Made by a program: the position numbers and the translations under genes. The notes beneath the pieces were generated by a model. That model made no database searches. It was not told where the DNA came from and worked only from the letters and a program-made list of their open reading frames with translations. Shown in pieces: positions 1-5,857 of a stretch of DNA of 5,857 bases; position 1 is the first letter of the stretch; every line of letters starts with the position of its first letter. This stretch comes from CAYRHS01 sp964424125 (GTDB lineage: Bacteria; Actinomycetota; Acidimicrobiia; IMCC26256; JAOSJL01): contig CAYRHS010000178.1 in the NCBI GenBank assembly GCA_964424125.1, positions 1 to 5,857 on the forward strand. Reading direction: 5' to 3'.

Positions 1-789
1 GTCCCCGAGCCACTCCAGGCTCTCCATCCAGGCGACGGGGCGGAGCTCGTGGTTCTCGAGCGTGTAGCGCTCCTCGTCGAACGTCTCGCAGAGGTGCGTG
101 TGCAGCCTCACTCCGTGTTGACGTGCGAGCTTGGCCGAGTCGCGCAGGAGCTCGGCCGACACGGAGAACGGCGAGCACGGCCCGAGCACGACGCGGGTCA
201 TGGCTCCGGGATTGGCGTCGTGGTACTGGCCAATGACGCGCTCGCTGTCCTCGAGGATGGCGTCCTCGTCCTCGACCGCACTGTCGGGCGGGAGGCCACC
301 GCGCGACTCGCCAAGCGACATCGAGCCCCGGCACGCGTGGAAGCGCACACCGATCTCGGCCGCGGCCGCGATCTGGTCGTCGAGTCGGCATCCGTTCTTG
401 AACACGTACGAGTGGTCGAACACGGTCGTGCACCCCGAGGCCGCGAGCTCGGCGAGCCCGACGAGCGTCGAGAGGCGCGTCGCCTCGGGCGTGCGCTGCG
501 CCCAGATGAGGTAGTGGGCTCGCAGCCACGGGAACAGGTTGATGTTCTGGGCCTGGGGGAGGTTCCGGGTGAGGGTCTGGTCCAGGTGGTGATGGGTGTT
601 CACCATGCCCGGCAGCACGATCTGCCCGTTGAGGTCGAGGACGGTTTCGGCGTCCTTCGGGAGCTCGGCCGTCGACCCGACGGCGGTGATCCGGCCGTCC
701 TCGGCCAAGAGCCCGCCGTCGGGGATCTCCCTCCGCTCGTCGTCCATCGTGACGAGCATCTCGGCGTTCCGGGCGAGCAGGGTTCCCAT
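1..789 (-). CDS. 8-oxoguanine deaminase-like amidohydrolase (TRZ/ATZ family), C-terminus cut by window edge
   Basis: My reverse-strand translation runs open from an ATG at 789 to the window edge, giving 263 residues. The start is supported by a strong Shine-Dalgarno sequence 8 bases upstream. Residues 1-60 form the small beta domain typical of the superfamily, ending in IVLPGMVNTHHH. The metal-binding HxH is H66/H68. The run HTHLCE (230-235) supplies the third metal histidine (H232) and the likely catalytic glutamate (E235). TLTRN, LFPWL, GCTTVFDH and RPVAW fit the 8-oxoguanine deaminase branch, which hydrolyses 8-oxoguanine to urate and ammonia in the cytoplasm; related members act on hydroxytriazines. 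The remaining histidine and aspartate ligands would lie outside the window, so completeness cannot be judged. D70 after HHHL differs from the aromatic residue I recall at that place in characterised 8-oxoguanine deaminases, so the substrate is less certain than the fold. It is transcribed away from the glycosyltransferase genes. Confidence 0.88.
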   Translation of the reverse strand, partial: MGTLLARNAEMLVTMDDERREIPDGGLLAEDGRITAVGSTAELPKDAETVLDLNGQIVLPGMVNTHHHLDQTLTRNLPQAQNINLFPWLRAHYLIWAQRTPEATRLSTLVGLAELAASGCTTVFDHSYVFKNGCRLDDQIAAAAEIGVRFHACRGSMSLGESRGGLPPDSAVEDEDAILEDSERVIGQYHDANPGAMTRVVLGPCSPFSVSAELLRDSAKLARQHGVRLHTHLCETFDEERYTLENHELRPVAWMESLEWLGD

Positions 790-797
790 TCGGCCGA

Positions 798-807
798 CTC
801 CTCTCTC
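798..807 (-). promoter_or_regulatory. Ribosome binding site of the deaminase gene
   Basis: On the minus strand this reads GAGAGAGGAG and is followed by 8 bases and then the ATG at 789-787. The GGAG core and its spacing are close to ideal, which fixes the start of the deaminase. Confidence 0.75.
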
Positions 808-974
808 GTCGCGTCGGCTGATCCCGCGCGTCACGTCCGACCGACAGTAGGCCGGTCCCAACGCCCGTTCGGACGGTCCCCGGCCCGGGTTGAGGCTTCC
901 ACGGCCACGGACCCGCATTTCCGGGCCCACGACACGGCTGATCAAGATCGGCCGCCTAGCATCGAGGCTTTCGT

Positions 975-979
975 GGGAG
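975..979 (+). promoter_or_regulatory. Probable ribosome binding site of the GT4 gene
   Basis: GGGAG lies 10 bases before the GTG at 990. A second G-rich run, GGGGA (981-985), is only 4 bases from it. Neither is well placed for the alternative ATG at 1002, so together they favour GTG 990 as the start. The match is weaker than that of the deaminase gene. Confidence 0.45.
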
Positions 980-989
980 CGGGGAACCA

Positions 990-2153
990 GTGGATGCGGC
1001 GATGAACCGGAAGCTCGGCGACATCGCGGCCGCGGCCGGGATCCGGCGGATCCACGTCCTGTCCTGGCGTGACCTCGACGACGTCGAGGCGGGCGGCTCG
1101 GAGCGCCACCTCGCCCGGGTCGCCGAACTCTGGGCCGCGGCCGGACTCGACGTGCGCATCCGCACCTCCCTCGCCCAGGGGCACCCGGCGCTCGTTGAGC
1201 GGAACGGGTACGCGGCGGACCGGCGCGGCGGCCGGTACCTGATCTTCCCCCGAGCGGCGCTGAGCGAGCTCGTGGGCCGCGCCGGACACCACGATGCGGT
1301 GGTCGAGGTCTGGAACGGCATGCCGTTCTTCACGCCCCTGTGGGCCGGCCACCCTCGGCTGGCGATCGTCCACCACTCCTATGCCGACGTGTGGCGCTTG
1401 GCGCTGCCACCCCGGCTGGCGACGCTCGGCGAGACGATCGAGCTGCGCGTCGCGCCCCCCCTGTACCGGAGCACCCCGGTCGTCACCGACTCCGAGTCGG
1501 CGCGGGACGAGCTCGTCGAGCGTCTCGGGTTGCGGGCGGAGCGCGTCTCGGTGGTCCCACCCGGCGTCGACGACCGCTTCCGGCCCGGCGGGACGCGCTC
1601 GCCGACGCCGCTCGTGTGCGCCGTCGGCCGCCTGATCCCGGTGAAACGACACCATCGGCTCGTCCGTGCGCTCGCGGCTGTCAAGCGCGACGTTCCCGAG
1701 CTCGAGGCCGTGATCGCGGGCGACGGCTTCGAGCGTGGCCATCTCCGCGAGGTCGTCCGCGACCTCGAGGCCGAGGACTGGATCCACCTTCCCGGGCGCC
1801 TGGACGACGACGAGGTCGTCGCCCTCTTCCAACGGGCATGGGTGCATGCAAGCGCGTCGGCGTGCGAGGGCTGGGGGATGACGATCACCGAGTCGGCCGC
1901 GTGCGAGACGCCCTCGGTCGTCACCCGCGCGACCGGGCACGTCGACGCGGTCGTCGACGGTGAGACCGGGATCGTCGCCGACGGTGCGAGCGGGCTCACC
2001 GAGGGGCTCCGCCGGGTCCTCACCGACGACGGGCTCCGCGCCCGGCTCGGCAGTCAGGCGGCCGCGCGAGCACGTCGCTTCACGTGGGAGCAGACGGCGC
2101 GCGGGATCCTGGGCGCGCTCGCCGACGACGCGGAGCGGCGACGACGCCGGTGA
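990..2153 (+). CDS. GT4-family glycosyltransferase (GT-B fold)
   Basis: This is a complete 387-residue protein, a normal length for family GT4 enzymes, which transfer a sugar from a nucleotide-sugar donor with retention of configuration. The N-terminal acceptor domain begins at HVLSWRDLDD (22-31), followed by the glycine-rich loop EAGGSERH (33-40). VHHSYADVW (127-135) and VVTDSESARDEL (164-175) are typical of the family. The donor domain shows VPPGVDD (189-195), VGRLIPVK (212-219, with R214 and K219 placed to hold the donor diphosphate) and the E-x7-E pair E293/E301 in EGWGMTITE. There is no signal peptide or membrane segment, so it is probably cytoplasmic or peripheral to the inner membrane face. 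The tail is arginine-rich (ERRRRR). An in-frame TAG at 957 leaves GTG 990 as the first start; ATG 1002 is an alternative. Its stop overlaps the start of the AftD-like gene, suggesting a shared role in envelope glycan assembly. Donor and acceptor cannot be read from the sequence. Confidence 0.93.
   Translation: MDAAMNRKLGDIAAAAGIRRIHVLSWRDLDDVEAGGSERHLARVAELWAAAGLDVRIRTSLAQGHPALVERNGYAADRRGGRYLIFPRAALSELVGRAGHHDAVVEVWNGMPFFTPLWAGHPRLAIVHHSYADVWRLALPPRLATLGETIELRVAPPLYRSTPVVTDSESARDELVERLGLRAERVSVVPPGVDDRFRPGGTRSPTPLVCAVGRLIPVKRHHRLVRALAAVKRDVPELEAVIAGDGFERGHLREVVRDLEAEDWIHLPGRLDDDEVVALFQRAWVHASASACEGWGMTITESAACETPSVVTRATGHVDAVVDGETGIVADGASGLTEGLRRVLTDDGLRARLGSQAAARARRFTWEQTARGILGALADDAERRRRR
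2150..2153 (+). other. GTGA stop-start overlap between GT4 and AftD-like genes
   Basis: The TGA stop of the GT4 gene (2151-2153) overlaps the GTG start of the next gene (2150-2152). The only upstream GGAG (2132-2135) is 14 bases away, which is longer than ideal. Ribosomes ending the GT4 gene may therefore re-initiate directly, coupling output of the two proteins. Confidence 0.8.
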
Positions 2154-5100
2154 CGGCGACGACCGCCGCGGCCCGCCGAACGGTCGCGGCGCCACCGAGA
2201 CACAGCGAACGCAGTCGCCTCTTGCTGGCGTCGCTCGCGCTGGCGGTCGCGACCTACCTCCCGCTCCTGCTCACGAAGACCGGACGCGTCATCGCCGACA
2301 CGCGCCAGATGCTCTTCGTGGACCCGAGCCGCTTCCTCGAGCGCGCCCCCTACCTCTGGGACCCCAACATCGGCACGGGGACCGTCACCCACCAGAACGT
2401 CGGCCTGCTGTTCCCGATGGGCCCGTTCTTCTGGGTCAGCGACAAGATCGGGCTCCCCACATGGGTCGCGCAGCGGCTCTGGCTCGCCACGATCCTCTTC
2501 GCCGCCGGCGTCGGCGTGCTCTTCTGCGCCCGGACCCTCGGCCTCCGCGCCTGGCCCGCCACCGCGGCCGCCTTCACCTACGCGTTGAGCCCCTATGTCA
2601 TCAGCTACGCGACCCATCTGTCGGTGATCCTGCTGCCGTTCGCCGGTCTGCCGTGGATGCTCGCCTTCACCGTCCGGGCGCTGCGGCGAGGCGGATGGCG
2701 TGACCCCGCCCTCTTCGCGGTCGTCGTCGCCCTCGTCGGGAGTGTCAACGCGACCGCGTTGCTCTACGTGGGGCTGGCCCCCGTCCTGTGGCTCGTCTTC
2801 GCGGTCTTCGTCAACCGCGAGGCCACGTGGCGTGCCGGGGTGGCGACGGCCCTGCGGATCGGCGCCCTCACGGCCTTCGTCTCCGCGTGGTGGGCCGTCG
2901 CGCTCATCGTCCAGGGCCGGTACGGCTTGCCGGTCCTCGACTTCACCGAGACCTTCGACACCGTCGCGCTCGGCTCGTCGGCACCCGAAGTGCTGCGCGG
3001 GCTCGGGTACTGGTTCCTGTACGGACGCGACCGACTCGAGCCGTTCCTGCAGGCGGGCACGATCATCGTCGAGAACCCGGCCGTCGTCGCGCTCACGTTC
3101 GTGCTGCCCGGCCTGGCGATCCTTGCGGCGACGGTCACCCGCTGGCGGCACCGCGCGTTCTTCGTCGCCCTCGTCGTCATCGGCGCGGTCGTCGCGGTCG
3201 GGGCCCATCCCTTCGACGATCCGTCCCCCCTCGGCGCCGTGTTCGAGGACGCGGCCGGCGGCTCCACGGCGGGCCTCGCGCTCCGCAGCACCACGCGCAT
3301 CGTGCCGATCATGGTGCTCGGGTTCGCCTTCCTGCTCGCCGCCGCGATCTCCGGGCTCGGACGCGTGCGGCCCCGATGGGCGCACGGCGCGGTCCTGCTC
3401 GTTGCCGTCCTCGCCTTCACCGCGCTCGCGCCGCTCTGGCGGGGCGAGCTCCTCTCGGCGTCCCGCGACCGACCCGAGGAGATCCCCGAGTACTGGCAGG
3501 ACGCCGTTTCGTACCTCGACGAACAGGGATCGGACACCAGGGTCCTCGAGATCCCCGGCATCGACTTCGGCTCCTACCGCTGGGGCGACACGATCGACAT
3601 CGTGAGCCCGGGGCTCATGGACCGACCGGTCGTGGCCCGCGAGCTCGTCCCCTACGGGACCCCTGCGTCCTTCGACCTCCTCGTGGCGCTCGATCGGGGT
3701 TTGCAGGAGGGCGGGGCCGACATCGACGCGCTCGGTCCCGTGGCGGGGCTGATGTCGGCCGGCGACGTGCTCCTGCGTTCCGATCTCCAGTACGAGCGCT
3801 ACCGCGTTCCTCGCCCCCGGCTGCTGTGGGACGAGCTCAACCCGCCGCCGACGGGTCTGGAGGACCCGGTCGAGTTCGGGACGCCGGAACCGACCGTCCC
3901 CGATCCGCGCCTCCCGCTCCTCGACGAGGTCGAGCTCGGCGCGCCCGCGCCCACGCCTGATCCGCCGCCGCTGGCCGCGTTCCCGGTCGAGGACGCTCGC
4001 CCGATCCTGCGGACCGAGCCGGCGCAAGGCGTCCTGCTCGTCGCGGGAGACGGCGAGGGGCTCGTGGACGCCGCCCAGGCCGGGCTGCTGCCCGCGGATC
4101 GGGCGATCCTCTACTCGGCGACGTTGGCGAAGCGCCCCGACGTCGTGGCCCGGACCCTCGACGACGGCGGCGAGCTCCTCGTGACGGACACCAACCGGCG
4201 GCGGGGCCGGCGGTGGCGCACCGTGCGCGAGAACAGCGGGTACACCGAGGAGGCCGGGGAGCAGCCGCTCGAGGACGACCCGAGCGACGCGCGCCTCGAC
4301 GTGTTCCCCGACGCGGGGGACGATGCCCGCACCGTCACCGTCGAACGCGGCGTCAGCGCCCGGGCGTCCGCCTACGGCAACCCGGTGACACTGACTCCCG
4401 ACGACCGACCCGCGTATGCGGTCGACGGCGACCTGGCGACCGCATGGCGTGTCGGCGCGTTCTCGCCGGTGATCGGCGAACGGCTGGAGCTCGACGTCGA
4501 CGCGCCCGTCACGACCGATCGCCTCACCCTCGTGCAGGCCCCCGACCAGAACCGGCACATCACCGCCGTACGGCTCCGCTTCGACGGCGGCGACGCCGGG
4601 ACGGCCGACGTGAACCTCGACGAGTCGTCCTACGAAGCGCCCGGTCAGGTGATCACGTTCCCCGAACGCGAGTTCACGACGGTCGAGATCGAGATCACCG
4701 CGACCGACGACGGCTCGCCCGCGAGCTACCTCGGGCTCAGCAGTGTCGGCTTCGCCGAGGTCATGGTGCCCGGCGTGGTCGGGGACGAGCTCGTCCGCCT
4801 CCCCGTCGATCTCCTCGATGCCGCGGGGGACCACGCCCTCGACCACCCGCTCACCTTCCTGGTGACGCGCCTGCGCTTCGACCCCGCGGAGGTCGTGCGC
4901 GACGACGAGGAGCCGGCGATGATCCGGCTCTTCGAGCTCCCCGACGGGCGTTCGTTCGCCGTCGGCGGTACGGCGCGCCTCTCTCCCCGCGCACCCGAGT
5001 CGACCACCGCCGCGGTCTTCGGGATCGACGAGCCCGGCGCCGCGGGCGTGACCGCTGTGTCCTCCGACGTGCTGAGCGGTGACCTCGCCTCCCAGGCCCG

Positions 5101-5857
5101 ATTCGCCGTGGACGGTGATCCCACCACCCACTGGAGCCCGGGCTTCGGCGATCAGGTGGGGCGCTGGATCGAATTGACCGCCCCCGAGCCGGTGACCGTC
5201 GACCATCTCGATCTGGACGTCGTGGCCGACGGGCGTCATTCCGTTCCGACCGAGCTGACCATCGAGACCGACACGGGATCCCGCCGCGTCCCGCTCCCGA
5301 CGATCGAGGACCAGGCCGAGCCGAACGGGACGGTCTCGGTGCCCGTCGACTTCGAGCCCGTTACCGGGGAGCGGATCCGGGTCACGGTCAGCGCCGTTCG
5401 CCCACGTGAGACGACCGACTTCTTCACCTCGGAGCCGCTCACCACTCCGGTCGCGATCGCGGAGCTCGGCATCGACGACCTCACGGCCGTCCCGCTTCCC
5501 GACACCGTTCCCGACGACTGTCGCGACGACCTGGTCACGCTGGACGGCGAGCCCCTACCGGTGCGGATCGTCGGCACCACCACGGACGCGTATTCCGACC
5601 GACCGCTCGCGGTCGAAGTCTGCGGTGGTGCCGCCGACGGCGTCGCGCTCGACGCGGGCCAGCACGAGCTGCGCGCGGTTCCCGGTCGCACGAGCGGGAT
5701 CGATATCGACCAGCTCGCGCTGTCGTCCGCGGCCGGCGGTGGAGCCGCGGTTCCGTCGGAATCCGCGACGCCGAGGGGTCCGGCGCCCGAGGTCGAGGTC
5801 GTCGACGAGGGCCGCGCCTCGGCGACGGTGCGGGTCTTGAACGCCGAAGGTCCGTTC
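2150..5857 (+). CDS. AftD-like alpha-(1->3)-arabinofuranosyltransferase family membrane protein, C-terminus cut by window edge
   Basis: My translation from GTG 2150 stays open to the window edge, giving 1236 residues; mycobacterial AftD is roughly 1400, so a C-terminal part is missing. After a basic 23-residue N-terminus, about 10-11 membrane segments lie between residues 24 and 428 (for example 24-41, 108-126, 187-221, 235-253, 304-328, 331-350, 384-403, 410-426). The first loop carries IADTRQMLFVDP (48-59) and YLWDPNIG (68-75), resembling the first extracytoplasmic loop of AftD; D50 is a candidate catalytic acid. RVLEIPGIDFGSYRWG (464-479) matches the family region that follows the membrane domain. 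A proline-rich linker (564-607), an alpha/beta stretch (about 620-690, with VAGDGEGLVDAA and VTDTNRRR), two discoidin-like modules and a third domain with two cysteines follow. In mycobacteria AftD adds arabinofuranose from decaprenyl-phosphate-arabinose to arabinan of the wall and lipoarabinomannan. The donor here is inferred from family only, and the organism may not make mycobacterial-type arabinan. Confidence 0.88.
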   Translation, partial: MTATTAAARRTVAAPPRHSERSRLLLASLALAVATYLPLLLTKTGRVIADTRQMLFVDPSRFLERAPYLWDPNIGTGTVTHQNVGLLFPMGPFFWVSDKIGLPTWVAQRLWLATILFAAGVGVLFCARTLGLRAWPATAAAFTYALSPYVISYATHLSVILLPFAGLPWMLAFTVRALRRGGWRDPALFAVVVALVGSVNATALLYVGLAPVLWLVFAVFVNREATWRAGVATALRIGALTAFVSAWWAVALIVQGRYGLPVLDFTETFDTVALGSSAPEVLRGLGYWFLYGRDRLEPFLQAGTIIVENPAVVALTFVLPGLAILAATVTRWRHRAFFVALVVIGAVVAVGAHPFDDPSPLGAVFEDAAGGSTAGLALRSTTRIVPIMVLGFAFLLAAAISGLGRVRPRWAHGAVLLVAVLAFTALAPLWRGELLSASRDRPEEIPEYWQDAVSYLDEQGSDTRVLEIPGIDFGSYRWGDTIDIVSPGLMDRPVVARELVPYGTPASFDLLVALDRGLQEGGADIDALGPVAGLMSAGDVLLRSDLQYERYRVPRPRLLWDELNPPPTGLEDPVEFGTPEPTVPDPRLPLLDEVELGAPAPTPDPPPLAAFPVEDARPILRTEPAQGVLLVAGDGEGLVDAAQAGLLPADRAILYSATLAKRPDVVARTLDDGGELLVTDTNRRRGRRWRTVRENSGYTEEAGEQPLEDDPSDARLDVFPDAGDDARTVTVERGVSARASAYGNPVTLTPDDRPAYAVDGDLATAWRVGAFSPVIGERLELDVDAPVTTDRLTLVQAPDQNRHITAVRLRFDGGDAGTADVNLDESSYEAPGQVITFPEREFTTVEIEITATDDGSPASYLGLSSVGFAEVMVPGVVGDELVRLPVDLLDAAGDHALDHPLTFLVTRLRFDPAEVVRDDEEPAMIRLFELPDGRSFAVGGTARLSPRAPESTTAAVFGIDEPGAAGVTAVSSDVLSGDLASQARFAVDGDPTTHWSPGFGDQVGRWIELTAPEPVTVDHLDLDVVADGRHSVPTELTIETDTGSRRVPLPTIEDQAEPNGTVSVPVDFEPVTGERIRVTVSAVRPRETTDFFTSEPLTTPVAIAELGIDDLTAVPLPDTVPDDCRDDLVTLDGEPLPVRIVGTTTDAYSDRPLAVEVCGGAADGVALDAGQHELRAVPGRTSGIDIDQLALSSAAGGGAAVPSESATPRGPAPEVEVVDEGRASATVRVLNAEGPF
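4331..4768 (+). other. First discoidin (F5/8 type C)-like module of the AftD-like protein
   Basis: These are residues 728-873. The core is AVDGDLATAW (757-766), then GERLELDV (776-783), PVTTDRLTL (786-794) and a closing VGFAEV (866-871). This pattern is typical of jelly-roll carbohydrate-binding modules and of the carbohydrate-binding regions known in AftD. It should lie outside the membrane and may grip the glycan acceptor. The edges are approximate. Confidence 0.7.
5051..5479 (+). other. Second discoidin (F5/8 type C)-like module of the AftD-like protein
   Basis: These are residues 968-1110. The core AVDGDPTTHW (986-995) matches AVDGDLATAW of the first module with no gap. It continues with GRWIELTAPEPVTVDHLDL (1004-1022) and closes with VAIAELGIDD (1101-1110). 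The two modules start about 240 residues apart and have diverged, so they look like an old duplication rather than a recent one. The edges are approximate. Confidence 0.7.

Larger units (their letters stand above)
790..989. other. Divergent intergenic region between deaminase and glycosyltransferase
   Basis: This 200-bp gap must hold the promoters for both directions, unless the rightward one lies inside the deaminase gene. I found no convincing -35/-10 pair. TTGAGG at 890-895 resembles a -35 box but has no good partner at the usual distance. TAGCAT at 957-962 resembles a -10 box but lacks a -35. A 9-base sequence, CGGCTGATC, occurs twice in the same orientation at 815-823 and 935-943. A short hairpin (CCGT, loop TCGG, ACGG) sits at 865-876 and is not followed by a T run, so it is not a convincing terminator. 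No RNA gene or small coding frame is supported here. Confidence 0.6.

Noticed and set aside
865..876. Hairpin CCGT-TCGG-ACGG as a terminator
   Set aside because: The stem is only 4 bp with no T run, and it lies between two divergent genes where no transcript is expected to end.
957..962. TAGCAT as a -10 promoter box for the GT4 gene
   Set aside because: No acceptable -35 sequence lies 16-18 bases upstream, so a 4-of-6 match alone is not enough.
49..1005. Plus-strand open frame of 318 codons across the deaminase gene and the intergenic region
   Set aside because: It is antisense to the deaminase, whose metal-binding motifs and Shine-Dalgarno sequence are clear, and its own product matches nothing I recognise.
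942..2195. Minus-strand open frame of 417 codons opposite the GT4 gene
   Set aside because: It has low-complexity R/D/E/P-rich composition and no domain signal, and the opposite strand encodes a well-supported GT4 enzyme.
2788..3960. Plus-strand open frame of 390 codons inside the AftD-like gene
   Set aside because: It is arginine-rich and lies in another frame of a gene whose own frame encodes membrane helices and family motifs. I found no sign that a frameshift breaks the AftD-like frame here.
2054..5239. Minus-strand open frame of 1061 codons opposite the AftD-like gene
   Set aside because: It is rich in R, E, G, D and V, with no recognisable domain, and lies fully antisense to a gene with clear family motifs. 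Long antisense frames are expected when third positions are almost all G or C.

Overview
The window comes from a high-GC genome with strong G/C preference at third codon positions, and the gene families point to an actinobacterium. The AftD-type arabinofuranosyltransferase supports that placement. An Acidimicrobiia-like lineage is my best guess from the style of the AftD homologue, but this is an inference without any database search. No phage, insertion sequence, CRISPR array, tRNA or rRNA is visible. Coding density is high and all three genes share the same codon character, so nothing suggests recent transfer.

Layout. Positions 1-789 (minus strand) hold the N-terminal 263 codons of an amidohydrolase-superfamily deaminase of the 8-oxoguanine deaminase / TRZ-ATZ type; its C-terminus lies left of the window. 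Positions 790-989 are a 200-bp divergent intergenic region, with one clear Shine-Dalgarno sequence for the deaminase and a weaker one for the rightward gene. Positions 990-2153 (plus strand) hold a complete 387-residue GT4 (GT-B fold) glycosyltransferase. Positions 2150-5857 (plus strand) hold the first 1236 residues of a large membrane protein of the AftD family (alpha-(1->3)-arabinofuranosyltransferase-like, GT-C fold). It has an N-terminal multi-pass membrane domain, a proline-rich linker, and a long region predicted to lie outside the membrane that includes two discoidin (F5/8 type C)-like modules. Its C-terminus lies right of the window.

How the genes work together. The GT4 stop and the AftD-like start overlap in the tetranucleotide GTGA, so the two are almost certainly co-transcribed and probably translationally coupled. 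A cytoplasmic nucleotide-sugar glycosyltransferase paired with a polyprenyl-phosphate-sugar-dependent membrane glycosyltransferase suggests an envelope glycan or lipoglycan assembly locus. The deaminase is divergently transcribed, and its purine-salvage or catabolic role has no evident link to the glycan genes.

Long open frames opposite the two rightward genes, including one of over 1000 codons, are judged to be compositional shadows. I see no clearly new system here. The most notable content is the AftD-like protein with its duplicated carbohydrate-binding-like modules, coupled to a GT4 enzyme.
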